Of a stretch of 64,000 nucleotides of DNA, positions 33,762 through 42,580 are shown in pieces. Where the stretch lies: the NCBI RefSeq assembly GCF_022869865.1, contig NZ_CP094984.1:682001-746000 (forward strand), read 5' to 3'. Under the pieces are notes generated by a model. That model did no database searches. It was given only the letters and a program-made list of their open reading frames with translations, and had not been told where the DNA came from. Position 1 is the stretch's first letter. Each line of letters starts with the position of its first letter. The stretch is from Arthrobacter zhangbolii (GTDB lineage: Bacteria > Actinomycetota > Actinomycetes > Actinomycetales > Micrococcaceae). Both the position numbers and the translations under genes were made by a program.

Positions 33762-34600
33762 ACCCGGAACGCGGCGCGAAGATCGCGCTCACCGGGGCTG
33801 CGGGCAGCCTCGCCGGTGACATCATCCCGCGCCTGCTCGACGCCGGATACTCCCTGGTCTGCGTGGACCGGGTGGCACCCGCGGAGTCCTACGGCCAGGA
33901 ATGGGTCATCACCGAGGTGACCGAGACCGAAACCCTCGTCGACGCGTTCGCGGGCTGCGCCGCCGTCGTGCACCTGGCCGGCATCCCGCTGGAAGCTGAC
34001 TGGGACCGGATCCTCACCGCCAATATTGACGGCACGCACTCCGTCCTGGACGCCGCCCACCGGGCCGGGGTGCCGCGCGCCGTGCTGGCCAGCTCCATTC
34101 ACGCCACCGGATTTACCGCTGTGCCCCGCCCCGGGGAACTGGTTCCGGATGACACCGCGGTGCGGCCCAACACTTTATACGGCGTCTCAAAGGCGGCGGT
34201 TGAAGCCCTTGGAAGCTACTATTCGGATCGATACGGCATGGATGTTATCTGCCTTCGCATCGCCTCCCGGTTCGACCGCCCCCGCGATGTCCGAATGCTG
34301 AGCACCTGGCTCTCGCCCGACGACGCCGCACGGTTGTTCCGCGCGGCCCTCACCGACTCCGGGCACGGCTTCCGTATTGTCTGGGGGGTGTCCGCGAACA
34401 CCAGAAGCTACCTCTCCCCGGATGCCGGCAGGGCAATCGGCTATGTCCCACAGGACGACGCCGAGAGCTACGCCAAGGACCTGATCGGCCCGGCCGCGCC
34501 CAGCGCCGCCGCGGAAACCGACTGGGACAGACAATTCATCGGCGGCGTTTTCTGCTCACCCCGGCCTCCGCGCCATACCGATATGCACCCCTCCAAATGA
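33758..34600 (+). CDS. NAD(P)-dependent epimerase/dehydratase (uronate-dehydrogenase-like SDR)
   Basis: A 280-residue extended SDR: KIALTGAAGSLAGDIIPRLLDAGYSLVCVDR (TGxxGxxG), VVHLAGIPLEADWDRILTANIDGTHSVLDAAHRAGV and SSIHATGF with YGVSKAAVE (YxxxK). The general layout resembles uronate dehydrogenase and related sugar-acid/hydroxy dehydrogenases. The start GTG overlaps the oxidoreductase stop (GTGA) and its own stop overlaps the ATPase start (ATGA), so it is firmly inside the operon. It probably works on the same imported compound. Confidence 0.85.
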   Translation: MNPERGAKIALTGAAGSLAGDIIPRLLDAGYSLVCVDRVAPAESYGQEWVITEVTETETLVDAFAGCAAVVHLAGIPLEADWDRILTANIDGTHSVLDAAHRAGVPRAVLASSIHATGFTAVPRPGELVPDDTAVRPNTLYGVSKAAVEALGSYYSDRYGMDVICLRIASRFDRPRDVRMLSTWLSPDDAARLFRAALTDSGHGFRIVWGVSANTRSYLSPDAGRAIGYVPQDDAESYAKDLIGPAAPSAAAETDWDRQFIGGVFCSPRPPRHTDMHPSK

Positions 34601-35409
34601 CCAGGAATCAGAACATGACACCAGCCCCACCCGCGGTGAATTACGCGTTCGAGGTCGACGCGGTCCACAAAGTCTTCTCCGGATCGCAGAACGTGTATGC
34701 CCTCGAAGACATCAACCTCAAGCTGAAGGAGGGCTCCTTCACCTGCATCGTCGGACCCTCCGGCTGCGGCAAGTCCACCCTGCTGCGGATCCTGGGCGAA
34801 CTCGAAACCGCCACCGCCGGCACGGTTACCCGCAACGTCACCGCAGACAAGGTGCCCGCCTCCGCTTTCGTCTTCCAGGAACACGGCGTGTTCCCCTGGT
34901 TCACCGTGCTGCAGAACGTGGCCTTCGGCGAGCACATGGCCGGTGTGGGCAAACGCGAGCGGCTCGAACACGCCCGGCACTGGATTGCCGAGGCGGGCCT
35001 GTCCGGCTTCGAGGACAGCTACCCGCACCAGCTCTCCGGCGGCATGCGGCAGCGCATTGCCATTGCCCGCGCCTTCGCCACCGGCTCCCCGGCCCTGCTG
35101 ATGGACGAGCCGCTGGGCGCCCTGGACGCACAGACCCGCATGCTGATGCAGGAACAGCTGGTCCGGCTCTGGGAACTCGAACGCAAGACGGTGGTCCTGG
35201 TCACCCACTCCATTGAGGAGGCACTGCTGCTCGGGGACCAGATTGTGATGATGTCCGCCCGCCCGGGCCGCATCAAGGAAATCATCGACGTGCCCTTCGG
35301 CCGTCCCCGCAGCATGGAAATCGAAGGCACCAGCGAGTTCGGCTCCATGAAGCAGGGGATCTGGGATTCCCTCCGCGACGAGGTACAAGCATCTTTGAGG
35401 TTCTCCTAA
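34597..35409 (+). CDS. ABC transporter ATP-binding protein, nitrate/sulfonate/taurine type
   Basis: A 270-residue ATPase of the SsuB/TauB/ThiZ group: Walker A VGPSGCGKST (residues 52-61), FVFQEHGVFPWFTVLQNVAFG (Q-loop), LSGGMRQRIAIARAFATGSPALLMDEPLGALDAQTR (signature and Walker B) and VTHSIEEALLLGDQIVMM. It energises the downstream permease. Start ATG 34597 overlaps the previous stop; ATG 34615 is an alternative. Confidence 0.93.
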   Translation: MTRNQNMTPAPPAVNYAFEVDAVHKVFSGSQNVYALEDINLKLKEGSFTCIVGPSGCGKSTLLRILGELETATAGTVTRNVTADKVPASAFVFQEHGVFPWFTVLQNVAFGEHMAGVGKRERLEHARHWIAEAGLSGFEDSYPHQLSGGMRQRIAIARAFATGSPALLMDEPLGALDAQTRMLMQEQLVRLWELERKTVVLVTHSIEEALLLGDQIVMMSARPGRIKEIIDVPFGRPRSMEIEGTSEFGSMKQGIWDSLRDEVQASLRFS

Positions 35410-36281
35410 TGACTAACACCACTGCCGACCGCACCGCCGCGAAGGCCAACCAGCCCGAGCTGGACGCCGCCATCCGCCGCGAATACCGCCAGGGTGTCCG
35501 GCTGCGCTACCGCGACGTCCTGCTTTCCACCCTCACGCCGGTCCTGCTTCTGGCCCTCTGGGAAGTTGCCGCCCGGACCGGTGCCCTGGACGCCCGGCTG
35601 TTCACCCCGCCGAGCCTGATCGCCCAGCAGGCGTGGAACATGCTGCTCAGCGGGGAACTGTGGACCCACACCTCGGCCACCATTGCCCGGCTGATGGCCG
35701 GTTTCCTGCTCGGCGCCGTCGCCGGGATCCTGGCCGGGCTGCTGATGGGGGTCTGGCGGCCGCTGCGTGCAGCGCTCGGGCCCACCTTCACGGCGCTTTA
35801 TGCGCTGCCGAAAATCGCCATTGTCCCGCTGCTGCTGCTGATCTTCGGGCTGACCGAAACCCCCAAGGTCCTCTCCGTGGCCATCTCCGTGTTCTTCGTG
35901 ATGCAGATCAACACCCTGGCCGGCATTGTCCAGATTGACAGCCGCGTGCTGGAAGCGGCCCGCGCCTACAAGGCCAGCGGACTGAAACTCTTCCGCTACG
36001 TGCTGCTGCCCGGCGCCACACCGGCCATCATGACCGGCCTGCGCGTCGCCGCCGGTATGTCGGTGATTGTGATTACCGCCGTCGAATTCGTCGCGTCCAA
36101 CAACGGCCTCGGCTACCTGATCTGGAACTCCTGGCAGCTGTTCCAGCCCAGCAAAATGTACGTCGGCCTGATTGTGGTGTCCCTGGTGGGCGCCGGCGTC
36201 ACCGCACTGATCATCCTCCTCGAACGGGCGGCCCTGCCCTGGAAATACAAATCCGGATCCAAGAAGAAAGATCGAAAATGA
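35409..36281 (+). CDS. ABC transporter permease, nitrate/sulfonate/taurine type
   Basis: A 290-residue BPD_transp_1 membrane protein with six TM segments. After a charged N-terminal head come LTPVLLLALWEVAARTGALDARLFTPPSLI and the binding-protein-dependent EAA loop LEAARAYKASGLKLFRYVLLPGATPAIMTGLRVAAGMSVIVITAVEFV. The layout is that of SsuC/TauC. Start ATG overlaps the ATPase stop by one base (TAATG). The substrate is defined only by the next gene and is unknown. Confidence 0.93.
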   Translation: MTNTTADRTAAKANQPELDAAIRREYRQGVRLRYRDVLLSTLTPVLLLALWEVAARTGALDARLFTPPSLIAQQAWNMLLSGELWTHTSATIARLMAGFLLGAVAGILAGLLMGVWRPLRAALGPTFTALYALPKIAIVPLLLLIFGLTETPKVLSVAISVFFVMQINTLAGIVQIDSRVLEAARAYKASGLKLFRYVLLPGATPAIMTGLRVAAGMSVIVITAVEFVASNNGLGYLIWNSWQLFQPSKMYVGLIVVSLVGAGVTALIILLERAALPWKYKSGSKKKDRK

Positions 36282-37291
36282 AAAAACACCTGAAGGTCCT
36301 GGCAGCAACGGTGCTGGCCGGACTTGCCCTCTCCGCCTGCGGGGGAGACACCAGCGCCTCCTCCGAGGGTGACTCGCAGGAAAACGCGACAGTGAAGGTC
36401 GGCATTGTGCAGCTGCCCATCTTCGCGCCCATCTACGTGGCTGACGCCAAGGGCTACTTCGACGAAGCCGGCCTGGACGTACAGCTGGAAACCGTGAAGT
36501 CCGGCCAGGACGCGGTGCCGCTGGCCTCCAGCGGAAAGCTCGACGTCGTTGCCGCCGGGTTCTCCGCCGGCATGTTCAGCGCCATCGAAACCGGCCTGGA
36601 CATCAAGGTGGTGGCGTCCATGGGCGTCAGCGACGGCGACACTGAGAAGAGCCCCACGGACCTGGTGGTCTCCAAGGCCAAGGTGGACTCCGGCGAGATC
36701 ACTGACATTGCCGGACTGAAGGGCAAAAAGATCGGCGCTGCAGGCGGTGCCGGCGGTACCGGTGCCTTCCTGCTGAGCCTGGCGCTGGAAGAAGCCGGGC
36801 TGAGCATCAACGACGTGGAAATTGTGAACCTGGGCAACCCGGACATGCCGACGGCGCTGGCCAACGGCAGCCTGGACGCAGGCCTGATCTCCGCACCGTT
36901 CTCCACCATGGCCATCGAAGACGGCACCGGCGTGTCCATGGCCGTGCCGCCGGCCGGCACCTCGGGCACCGGCATGCTCTACGGCGGGCAGTTCGCAGAC
37001 GGTGAGAACGCCCAGAAGTTCTTCGACGCCGTGGCCCGTGCCGCCAAGGACCTGCAGGGCGAGGACCGCTACTCGGATGAGAACCTGAAGATCATCGGCG
37101 AGGCCACCGGCCAGAGCGTGGAGGAACTGAAGTCGGTTCCGCTCTACACCTGGTTGCCGAATATCGAACCGCTGCCGGAGCAGCTCGAGGGCATGGAAGC
37201 GGTCTGGATGGAATCCGGTGCCATTGAGTACAAGGACGCCATTGACCAGGATTCCTACATCGACGCCTCCTTCTCGGAGAAGACGCCGTAA
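36278..37291 (+). CDS. ABC transporter substrate-binding lipoprotein, SsuA/NMT1-THI5-like
   Basis: A 337-residue secreted lipoprotein: signal MKKHLKVLAATVLAGLALSAC with lipobox Cys21, acidic linker, then the NMT1-type fold beginning VKVGIVQLPIFAPIYVADAKGYFDEAGLDVQLE. GKKIGAAGGAGGTGAFLLSLALEEAG is the central hinge helix region. Relatives bind alkanesulfonates, nitrate, pyrimidine precursors or aromatic acids. Lacking a sulfonate monooxygenase gene nearby, sulfonate is not favoured. A strong terminator begins 21 bp past its stop. Confidence 0.9.
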   Translation: MKKHLKVLAATVLAGLALSACGGDTSASSEGDSQENATVKVGIVQLPIFAPIYVADAKGYFDEAGLDVQLETVKSGQDAVPLASSGKLDVVAAGFSAGMFSAIETGLDIKVVASMGVSDGDTEKSPTDLVVSKAKVDSGEITDIAGLKGKKIGAAGGAGGTGAFLLSLALEEAGLSINDVEIVNLGNPDMPTALANGSLDAGLISAPFSTMAIEDGTGVSMAVPPAGTSGTGMLYGGQFADGENAQKFFDAVARAAKDLQGEDRYSDENLKIIGEATGQSVEELKSVPLYTWLPNIEPLPEQLEGMEAVWMESGAIEYKDAIDQDSYIDASFSEKTP

Positions 37292-37311
37292 TTTCGGTTG
37301 AGGCAGAACGG

Positions 37312-37351
37312 CAGCGGCACCCCGGGAAACCGGGGTGCCGCTGTTTTTGTT
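37312..37351 (+). terminator. Rho-independent terminator of the FAD oxidoreductase/ABC operon
   Basis: A perfect 14-bp stem, CAGCGGCACCCCGG (37312-37325) with CCGGGGTGCCGCTG (37330-37343), closed by a GAAA tetraloop and followed by TTTTTGTT. It ends the five-gene operon and faces the convergent membrane-protein gene. Confidence 0.95.
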
Positions 37352-37371
37352 GCAGGGGAAATGCTCCCGGG

Positions 37372-38145
37372 CTACGTCCGCAGCAGGTACACCGCAAGGA
37401 GGGCGGCCGCCGTCGTCAGGGTGAGCCGGAGCAGGAAGTAGGCCTGAGGATAGCTGCGGGCCAGGCGCAGCCACACTCCCGGCTGGCCGGCCGGCCAGGA
37501 CCGGGATTCACACCGGATCACGGTCAGCGTGAAAATGACGGCCCCGCCCACACCGCACAGAGTGGTCAGGGCGCCCACCAGGTCCGCGTTGGCGCTCAGC
37601 CCGCCGGCCAGCAGCACACCCACAGCCAGGCCCAGCGAGCTGCCGCGGCCCACGAAATCCAGATAGCGCGCCATGCCGGGCAGGAAGGCATCCCGGAAAC
37701 GGCGCGGAACCCCGCCCCGCAGCAGCCGCAGCCCCGCGGCCCGGCGCAGCTTCTCAGTGGCGGCGAGCTCCCCGGGGGTGCGCGCGGCGGCGACGGCGAC
37801 GGCCAGCCCGGTGAGCTCATCCCCGGCGGACGGCTGCAGGCCCGGGGCCAGCGAGGGCCGGTTCAGCAGCTGCAGCAATGCTTTCTGGGAGGCGGCACGT
37901 GCGGCCGGGGAGGGGCGTGCCTGCAGTGAGCGGCGCAGGCGGCGGAGGTAGCCTGATTCCTGCCGGTTGGCGGTGTGTTCCATCTCCGGGTCCTGCAGCC
38001 GGTCTTCCACCAGTTGCAGGTAGCGGTCCTGGAACTCCGGCAGTCCGGCGTAGTCCCAGCAGGCCCGGGCCAGGATCCAGATCCCGAAACCGGCGGTCAC
38101 CAGAGCTGCTGCCTGCAGCACGGTCCAAAAACCTATCCCCAGCAC
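37372..38145 (-). CDS. Hypothetical membrane protein
   Basis: A 257-residue protein of no recognised family. It begins with a hydrophobic segment (VLQAAALVTAGFGIWILARACW, residues 9-30), then a soluble, Arg/Leu-rich helical middle (about 40-160, including LRRLRRSLQARPSPAARAAS), and ends with three hydrophobic stretches (GLAVGVLLAGGLSANADLVGALTTL, GGAVIFTLTVIR and LTLTTAAALLAVYLL). GTG start. It stands alone downstream of the uronate operon, 86 bp past the kdgK stop; it could be read through from it. Function unknown. Confidence 0.7.
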   Translation of the reverse strand: MLGIGFWTVLQAAALVTAGFGIWILARACWDYAGLPEFQDRYLQLVEDRLQDPEMEHTANRQESGYLRRLRRSLQARPSPAARAASQKALLQLLNRPSLAPGLQPSAGDELTGLAVAVAAARTPGELAATEKLRRAAGLRLLRGGVPRRFRDAFLPGMARYLDFVGRGSSLGLAVGVLLAGGLSANADLVGALTTLCGVGGAVIFTLTVIRCESRSWPAGQPGVWLRLARSYPQAYFLLRLTLTTAAALLAVYLLRT

Positions 38146-38231
38146 GTTCCCCGGCCCCCGTTTCCACCTGGTCCGCAGCGGTTGCGGCCGGAAGAAATCC
38201 TTTCACAGGGGCCGAAGTGTTACGCGGCCGG

Positions 38232-39191
38232 CTACCGGGTGACTGCTTCGTCCTGGTCCAGCAGGGCCAGTTCATCGCGGGTGGGCAGGCCCTCCCAGTC
38301 ACCGGAGGCAAGGCAGGCAAACGCCCCGGTTTTGGCCGCCGTCGCCAGCCGTTCGGCCGGGGGCCGCCCGTTCATCAGCTCGGCCAGGTACCCGGCAACA
38401 AAGGCATCCCCGGCACCCACCGTGTCCACCGGGGTAATAGGCACCGGGGGCTGCACCAGGATCTGCCCGTCGATGTACGCCACCGCGCCCTGGCTGCCGA
38501 GCTTGATCACTGCCTGCGCGGGGCCGAGCTTGGCCAGCCGGCGGGCGAGTTCGGCCGGGGCTTCGTGTTCCCCCAGTGCCAGCGCCGCTTCCTCGTCGCC
38601 GCCAAACACAATGTCGGTGAGCGGAATCAGCTCCCGGTAGCTGCGCGAAGCCTCCTCGGCGCTCCACAGCTTGGCCCGGTAGTTCAGGTCAAAGGACACG
38701 GTGACCCCCGCAGCCCGGGCCGTGTCGATGCAGTACCGGATGGTCCGCGCCGCGGAGTCCGAGAGGGCAGGGGTGATGCCGCTGACGTGCAGCACAGCGG
38801 CGCCGGTTATCAGTGCGGCATCCACGTCCGCGGGGGAGAGCCGGGAGCCGGCACTGCCGGCACGGTAATAGTTCACCTTCTGCGTGGAGGCGGTACGGCG
38901 TTCCTTCAGCATCAGGCCGGTGGGCGCTTCCGGGTCCTCAACGCTGCAGACCGTGATCCCTTCGGCCCGGATCTCGCGCCGGACCAGCCGGCCCAGGGAA
39001 TCGGCGCCGGTGCGGCCGCACCATACCGCGTGGCCGCCAAGGCGCTGCACCCCGATGGCCACGTTGGACTCGGACCCGCCGATGCCCAGGTCCATGGAGG
39101 ACACATGGGCCAGCGGTCCCGGATGCCCGGACGTCAGCAGGGCCATGGTTTCCCCGACGGTCAGCAGGTACGGCTGCGGCAGCCCGGTCAC
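38232..39191 (-). CDS. kdgK: 2-dehydro-3-deoxygluconokinase (PfkB sugar kinase)
   Basis: A 319-residue ribokinase-family enzyme phosphorylating 2-keto-3-deoxygluconate (KDG) to KDPG. The N-terminal GIGGSESNVAIGVQRLG (residues 36-52) is PfkB signature 1; DTVGAGDAFVAGYLAE (256-271) is signature 2 with catalytic Asp262. KVNYYRAGSAGSRL resembles the KdgK substrate loop. It is the last gene of the uronate operon, its start overlapping the eda stop by 4 bp; with kduI, kduD and eda it completes the route to pyruvate and glyceraldehyde 3-phosphate. Confidence 0.92.
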   Translation of the reverse strand: MTGLPQPYLLTVGETMALLTSGHPGPLAHVSSMDLGIGGSESNVAIGVQRLGGHAVWCGRTGADSLGRLVRREIRAEGITVCSVEDPEAPTGLMLKERRTASTQKVNYYRAGSAGSRLSPADVDAALITGAAVLHVSGITPALSDSAARTIRYCIDTARAAGVTVSFDLNYRAKLWSAEEASRSYRELIPLTDIVFGGDEEAALALGEHEAPAELARRLAKLGPAQAVIKLGSQGAVAYIDGQILVQPPVPITPVDTVGAGDAFVAGYLAELMNGRPPAERLATAAKTGAFACLASGDWEGLPTRDELALLDQDEAVTR

Positions 39192-39865
39192 AGTGCAGCC
39201 GCCGCTTCATCGACGACGTCCCGCAGGCGGGCGGCACGTTCGGCCAGGCGGCGCAGGTCCCCGCCGTCGAACGCGTCGCCGAGCAGCGGTCCGCCCAGGC
39301 TGACGGCCGCGGCTCCGGCCCGTATCCAGTCCGCCGCGTCCTGGATCCCGACCCCGCCGGAGGGAACCACCTGGATGTCGGGGAAGGGACCGCGCAGCGC
39401 CGAGACATAGCCGGCACCCACCACCGAGGCGGGGAAGACCTTCACCGCGGACGCCCCGGCGGACCACCCCGTGTACAGCTCGGTGGGGGTGAGGCCGCCG
39501 GGATAGACCGCGACGCCGCGCTGCACCGCAGCGTCAATCACGGCGGTATCGGTGCAGGGGGTGACCAGGTAGGCGGCACCGGCGTCGATGGCCTGCACTG
39601 CGTCATCAACGTTCGTCACGGTGCCCACCCCGAATTCCGCACTGTCGCCGAACCGGTCCCGCAGGCGCGGCAGTTCCGCGAAGACCCCCGGGGTGCTCAG
39701 CGTCAGTTCAATGCTCAGCACCCCGCCCTTGATCAGGGCCTCGACCACCGGGGCATAGTCGGTGGCATGCGCGGCGCGCATCACGGCGATGGTCCGGGTG
39801 CGCTGCAGCAGAGGGGAAGCGGGGATGCGCCGCGTGGCGGCCGGAGCGTCTTCGGTGGAGTACAC
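39188..39865 (-). CDS. eda: KDPG/KHG aldolase (2-dehydro-3-deoxy-phosphogluconate aldolase)
   Basis: A 225-residue class I aldolase splitting KDPG to pyruvate and glyceraldehyde 3-phosphate. Glu53 in LSIELTLSTPG and Schiff-base Lys142 in SAVKVFPASVVG are in the expected places, with GVGTVTNVDDAVQAIDAGAAYLVTP between them and VPSGGVGIQDAADWIRAG near the end. GTG 39865 is chosen as start because GAAGGA lies 6 bp upstream; the frame is open for 273 bp further into kduD as a shadow. Coupled to kdgK by a 4-bp overlap. Confidence 0.92.
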   Translation of the reverse strand: MYSTEDAPAATRRIPASPLLQRTRTIAVMRAAHATDYAPVVEALIKGGVLSIELTLSTPGVFAELPRLRDRFGDSAEFGVGTVTNVDDAVQAIDAGAAYLVTPCTDTAVIDAAVQRGVAVYPGGLTPTELYTGWSAGASAVKVFPASVVGAGYVSALRGPFPDIQVVPSGGVGIQDAADWIRAGAAAVSLGGPLLGDAFDGGDLRRLAERAARLRDVVDEAAAAL

Positions 39866-39926
39866 GGCAGGTCCTTCGTCTCGTGGTGCACGGTGGCGGT
39901 GACCCGCCGGTGAGGAGCGTGGAACG

Positions 39927-40694
39927 TCAGCGGCCAAGCCAGCCGCCGTCGACGGGCAGGACGACGCCGTGGACATAGTCCGAGGCGCGGGACGCCAGAA
40001 AGACGGTGGCCCCGGCAAGGTCCTCCGGCCGGCCCCAGCGGGCTGCCGGAATGCGCTCGAGAATACCCCGTTCACGGTCCGGATCATCCTGCAGGGCCTG
40101 CGTGTTGTCGGTGGCGATGTATCCGGGCGCAATCGCATTCACGTTCACGCCCTGCGGGGCCCACTCGTTGGCAAGTGCCTTGGTCAGGCCGGCCACGCCG
40201 GATTTCGAGGCGGTGTAGCCGGGCACGTTGATCCCGCCCTGGAAGCTCAGCAGGGACGCGGTGAAAATGATCTTGCCGCTCCCGCGTTCCAGCATCTGCG
40301 CGCCTATCTCCCGGCTGAGCACAAACTGGCTGGACAGGTTCACCTCAATCACCTGGTCCCACATCTCATCCGGATGCCGGGCAGCGGGTGTGCGGGCGAT
40401 CGTCCCGCCGTTGTTGACCAGGATGTCGATCGGTCCGGCCGCCATCAGGTCGGCCGCGAGGCCGTGTACGGCGGAGCGGTCCGCGAAGTCGGCGCGCATG
40501 CCCGTAAACCTCCGGCCCAGCGCGGTGACGCGTTCTTCCACTGTGCTGCCCGAGGATTCGAGCTTGGCCGAGACACCGATGATGTCCGCTCCGGCCTCGG
40601 CCAGGGCCACGGCCATGGCCAGGCCGATGCCGCGGCGGGCACCGGTTACCACGGCGGTTTTGCCGGTCAGGTCAAAGAGGTTCCGTGCACTCAT
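39927..40694 (-). CDS. kduD: 2-dehydro-3-deoxy-D-gluconate 5-dehydrogenase
   Basis: A 255-residue classical SDR that reduces 2,5-diketo-3-deoxygluconate to KDG with NADH. TGARRGIG (17-24) binds the nucleotide, NNGG (94-97) follows, and the catalytic set is Ser147, Tyr160, Lys164 in TASLLSFQGGINVPGYTASKSG, which closely fits KduD rather than general SDRs. C-terminal APGYIATDNTQALQDDPDRERGILERIPAARWGRPEDLAGATVFLASRASDYVHG also fits. Next to kduI in the same operon, which fixes the assignment. Its start overlaps the upstream dehydrogenase stop. Confidence 0.92.
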   Translation of the reverse strand: MSARNLFDLTGKTAVVTGARRGIGLAMAVALAEAGADIIGVSAKLESSGSTVEERVTALGRRFTGMRADFADRSAVHGLAADLMAAGPIDILVNNGGTIARTPAARHPDEMWDQVIEVNLSSQFVLSREIGAQMLERGSGKIIFTASLLSFQGGINVPGYTASKSGVAGLTKALANEWAPQGVNVNAIAPGYIATDNTQALQDDPDRERGILERIPAARWGRPEDLAGATVFLASRASDYVHGVVLPVDGGWLGR

Positions 40695-41716
40695 CGGCCG
40701 GCCTCGCTGCAGTTGATGAGGACCTTCATGACGCCGCCGGATTCCAGGGCCAGGAAGCCCTGTTCCACCTCATCGAGCGGCACTACCCGGGAAATCATCC
40801 CGCGCGCCGGAATGGCTCCTGCGGCCACCAGCCGGACGGCTTCGTCGAAGTCGGTGCGCTGATAGAGCCGGGCACCGAACATTTCCAATTCGCGCCAGAA
40901 GAACCGGTGCAGATCAATTTCCTTGGGCTTGGGGTGGATCGCCACCATCACCAGCCGGCCGCGGGTGGTCAGCACTCCCACGGCTGAGGTGAGTCCGGCA
41001 GCAGCGCCGGAAACCTCAAAGGCGACGTCGGCTCCCGCACCGTCGGTTTCCTGCTGCACGTACTCCAGCAGGTTCAGCTCGGTGGGATCGATGGCGTGGA
41101 GGCCGAAACCCGCGGCGGTTTCCCGCCTGCCGGCGTCGAGCTCCGCCAGCACCACCCGGGCGCCCTGCTGCTGCGCCACGCAGGCAATGAGCTGGCCCAC
41201 GGGGCCACCTCCGATCACCACCACAAAATCCCCGGCGGCCACCCGTGCCCGGCGGACATCATGGACGGCGACGGCGGTGGGTTCGATCAGTGCCGCCTCG
41301 TCCAGCGCGAGCCCATCGGGCAGGGGGATGACGATGTCTGCGGGGACGTTCCACCGGCTCTGCATTGAGCCTTCGGAATCAATACCGACAAAGTTCAGGT
41401 GGTGGCAGATGTGGCTGTTGCCGCGGCGGCAGGCCGGGCAGTCTCCGCAGGAGATGGTGGGCATTACCGTCACCGGCTGGCCGGGGGCGAACTCCGTGAC
41501 GCCGTCACCGACGGCCTCCACCACACCGGACATTTCATGGCCGATCACGGCGGGCATTGTTACCCGGGCATCCATGTCCCCGTGGAAGATGTGCAGGTCT
41601 GTTCCGCACAGCCCGGTATAGGCAACGGCTATCTGCACCTGGCCGGGCGGGGGAGGCCCGGCGTCGGGTTCCTGGATTTTGAAAGTCCGTGAGCCGGTGT
41701 AGGCGGCAGCGGTCAT
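40691..41716 (-). CDS. Zinc-dependent alcohol dehydrogenase (threonine/sorbitol dehydrogenase-like MDR)
   Basis: A 341-residue medium-chain dehydrogenase. Catalytic zinc ligands Cys37 (GLCGTDLH) and His60-Glu61 (IGHEMSGVVE) and the structural zinc set Cys90, 93, 96, 104 (ISCGDCPACRRGNSHIC) are all present; VVIGGGPVGQLIACVA binds NAD(H). It sits in the uronate operon between iclR and kduD, and its stop overlaps the kduD start. It likely oxidises or reduces a hexuronate or polyol linked to the pathway, but this step is not part of the standard kdu route. Confidence 0.88.
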   Translation of the reverse strand: MTAAAYTGSRTFKIQEPDAGPPPPGQVQIAVAYTGLCGTDLHIFHGDMDARVTMPAVIGHEMSGVVEAVGDGVTEFAPGQPVTVMPTISCGDCPACRRGNSHICHHLNFVGIDSEGSMQSRWNVPADIVIPLPDGLALDEAALIEPTAVAVHDVRRARVAAGDFVVVIGGGPVGQLIACVAQQQGARVVLAELDAGRRETAAGFGLHAIDPTELNLLEYVQQETDGAGADVAFEVSGAAAGLTSAVGVLTTRGRLVMVAIHPKPKEIDLHRFFWRELEMFGARLYQRTDFDEAVRLVAAGAIPARGMISRVVPLDEVEQGFLALESGGVMKVLINCSEAGR

Positions 41717-41725
41717 GGGTAGCTC

Positions 41726-42538
41726 CTAGGGATGAGGGGAAGGATAACCGGGGTCGGGTTCGGTACCCCGGTAGCCGAGCGCCTTTGAGATGGCTGCGGC
41801 AGTGCTGAGCAGGCTGCCGGACATCGCTTCAATCTGCTCGTCTGTATGTTCAATGGACAGGGTGGAAATGCTCAGGCCGTACCGCACCACTCCGGTGTGG
41901 TCGTGGACGGGGGCGGCAATGCAGGCAATGCCCGGCACGTTTTCGCCGCGGTCCCGTGCGGTGCCCCGCCGGCGCACGTCGGCGAGTTCGCGCTTGAAGT
42001 CCTCCACCGTGGTGATGGATGCTTCGGTGATCTGTGCCATTCCCGCCCGCGTGAGCATGCGCTCCACGGTTTCGTCGTCATAGGTGGCCAGGATGGCCTT
42101 GCCTATTCCGGTGGTGTGCAGCGGCACGGACAGCCCCACCCGTGAGGGCATTTTGTAGGGTTTGTCCGAGTCTTTGCGCAGGATGTAAATGACGGCATCT
42201 CCGCTGATGGCGCCCATATGGACGGTGCAGTGGATGCTGTCCACCAGGGCGTCGACAAAAGGCCGGGCAATGGAGGAAATATCAATGCGCTCCAGCGCTT
42301 TGCCGGCCATGGCCAGGATTGACGGTCCCGGCAGGTAATTCCCCTCCGGATCAATGGTCACGAACTGCCGGTCCGCCAGCGTGGAAATAAGCCGGTGCAC
42401 CGTTGCCTTGGGAAACCCCGTAGCGGAAACAACCTCGGAAAACCGGGAATGTTCCAGGGCCGCCTCCAGCACAATCAGTGTTTTTTCACTGGTGCTGGGA
42501 GTGGAAGCCGAAGCCTGCGAAAGTGTTTTTTCTGCCAT
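41726..42538 (-). CDS. IclR family transcriptional regulator (KdgR-like)
   Basis: A 270-residue regulator: N-terminal winged helix (TLIVLEAALEHSRFSEVVSATGFPKATVHRLISTLADRQFVTIDPEGNYLPG) and the C-terminal effector domain with HTTGIGKAILA and GIACIAAPVHDHTGVVRYGLSISTL. Located within the uronate operon, as KdgR-type regulators often are. The palindrome at 46421-46441 is its best candidate operator. ATG 42538 is used, preceded by GAGAGACGGTC; ATG 42574 would add 12 residues. Confidence 0.9.
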   Translation of the reverse strand: MAEKTLSQASASTPSTSEKTLIVLEAALEHSRFSEVVSATGFPKATVHRLISTLADRQFVTIDPEGNYLPGPSILAMAGKALERIDISSIARPFVDALVDSIHCTVHMGAISGDAVIYILRKDSDKPYKMPSRVGLSVPLHTTGIGKAILATYDDETVERMLTRAGMAQITEASITTVEDFKRELADVRRRGTARDRGENVPGIACIAAPVHDHTGVVRYGLSISTLSIEHTDEQIEAMSGSLLSTAAAISKALGYRGTEPDPGYPSPHP

Positions 42539-42580
42539 GACCGTCTCTCGTGATGGGGAAGTTACCTCCATCATGGTCGG

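Noticed and set aside
34597-37291. Assignment of this importer as a taurine/alkanesulfonate system (ssuABC/tauABC)
   Set aside because: No sulfonate monooxygenase, flavin reductase or TauD gene is present in the operon; the family alone does not fix the substrate.
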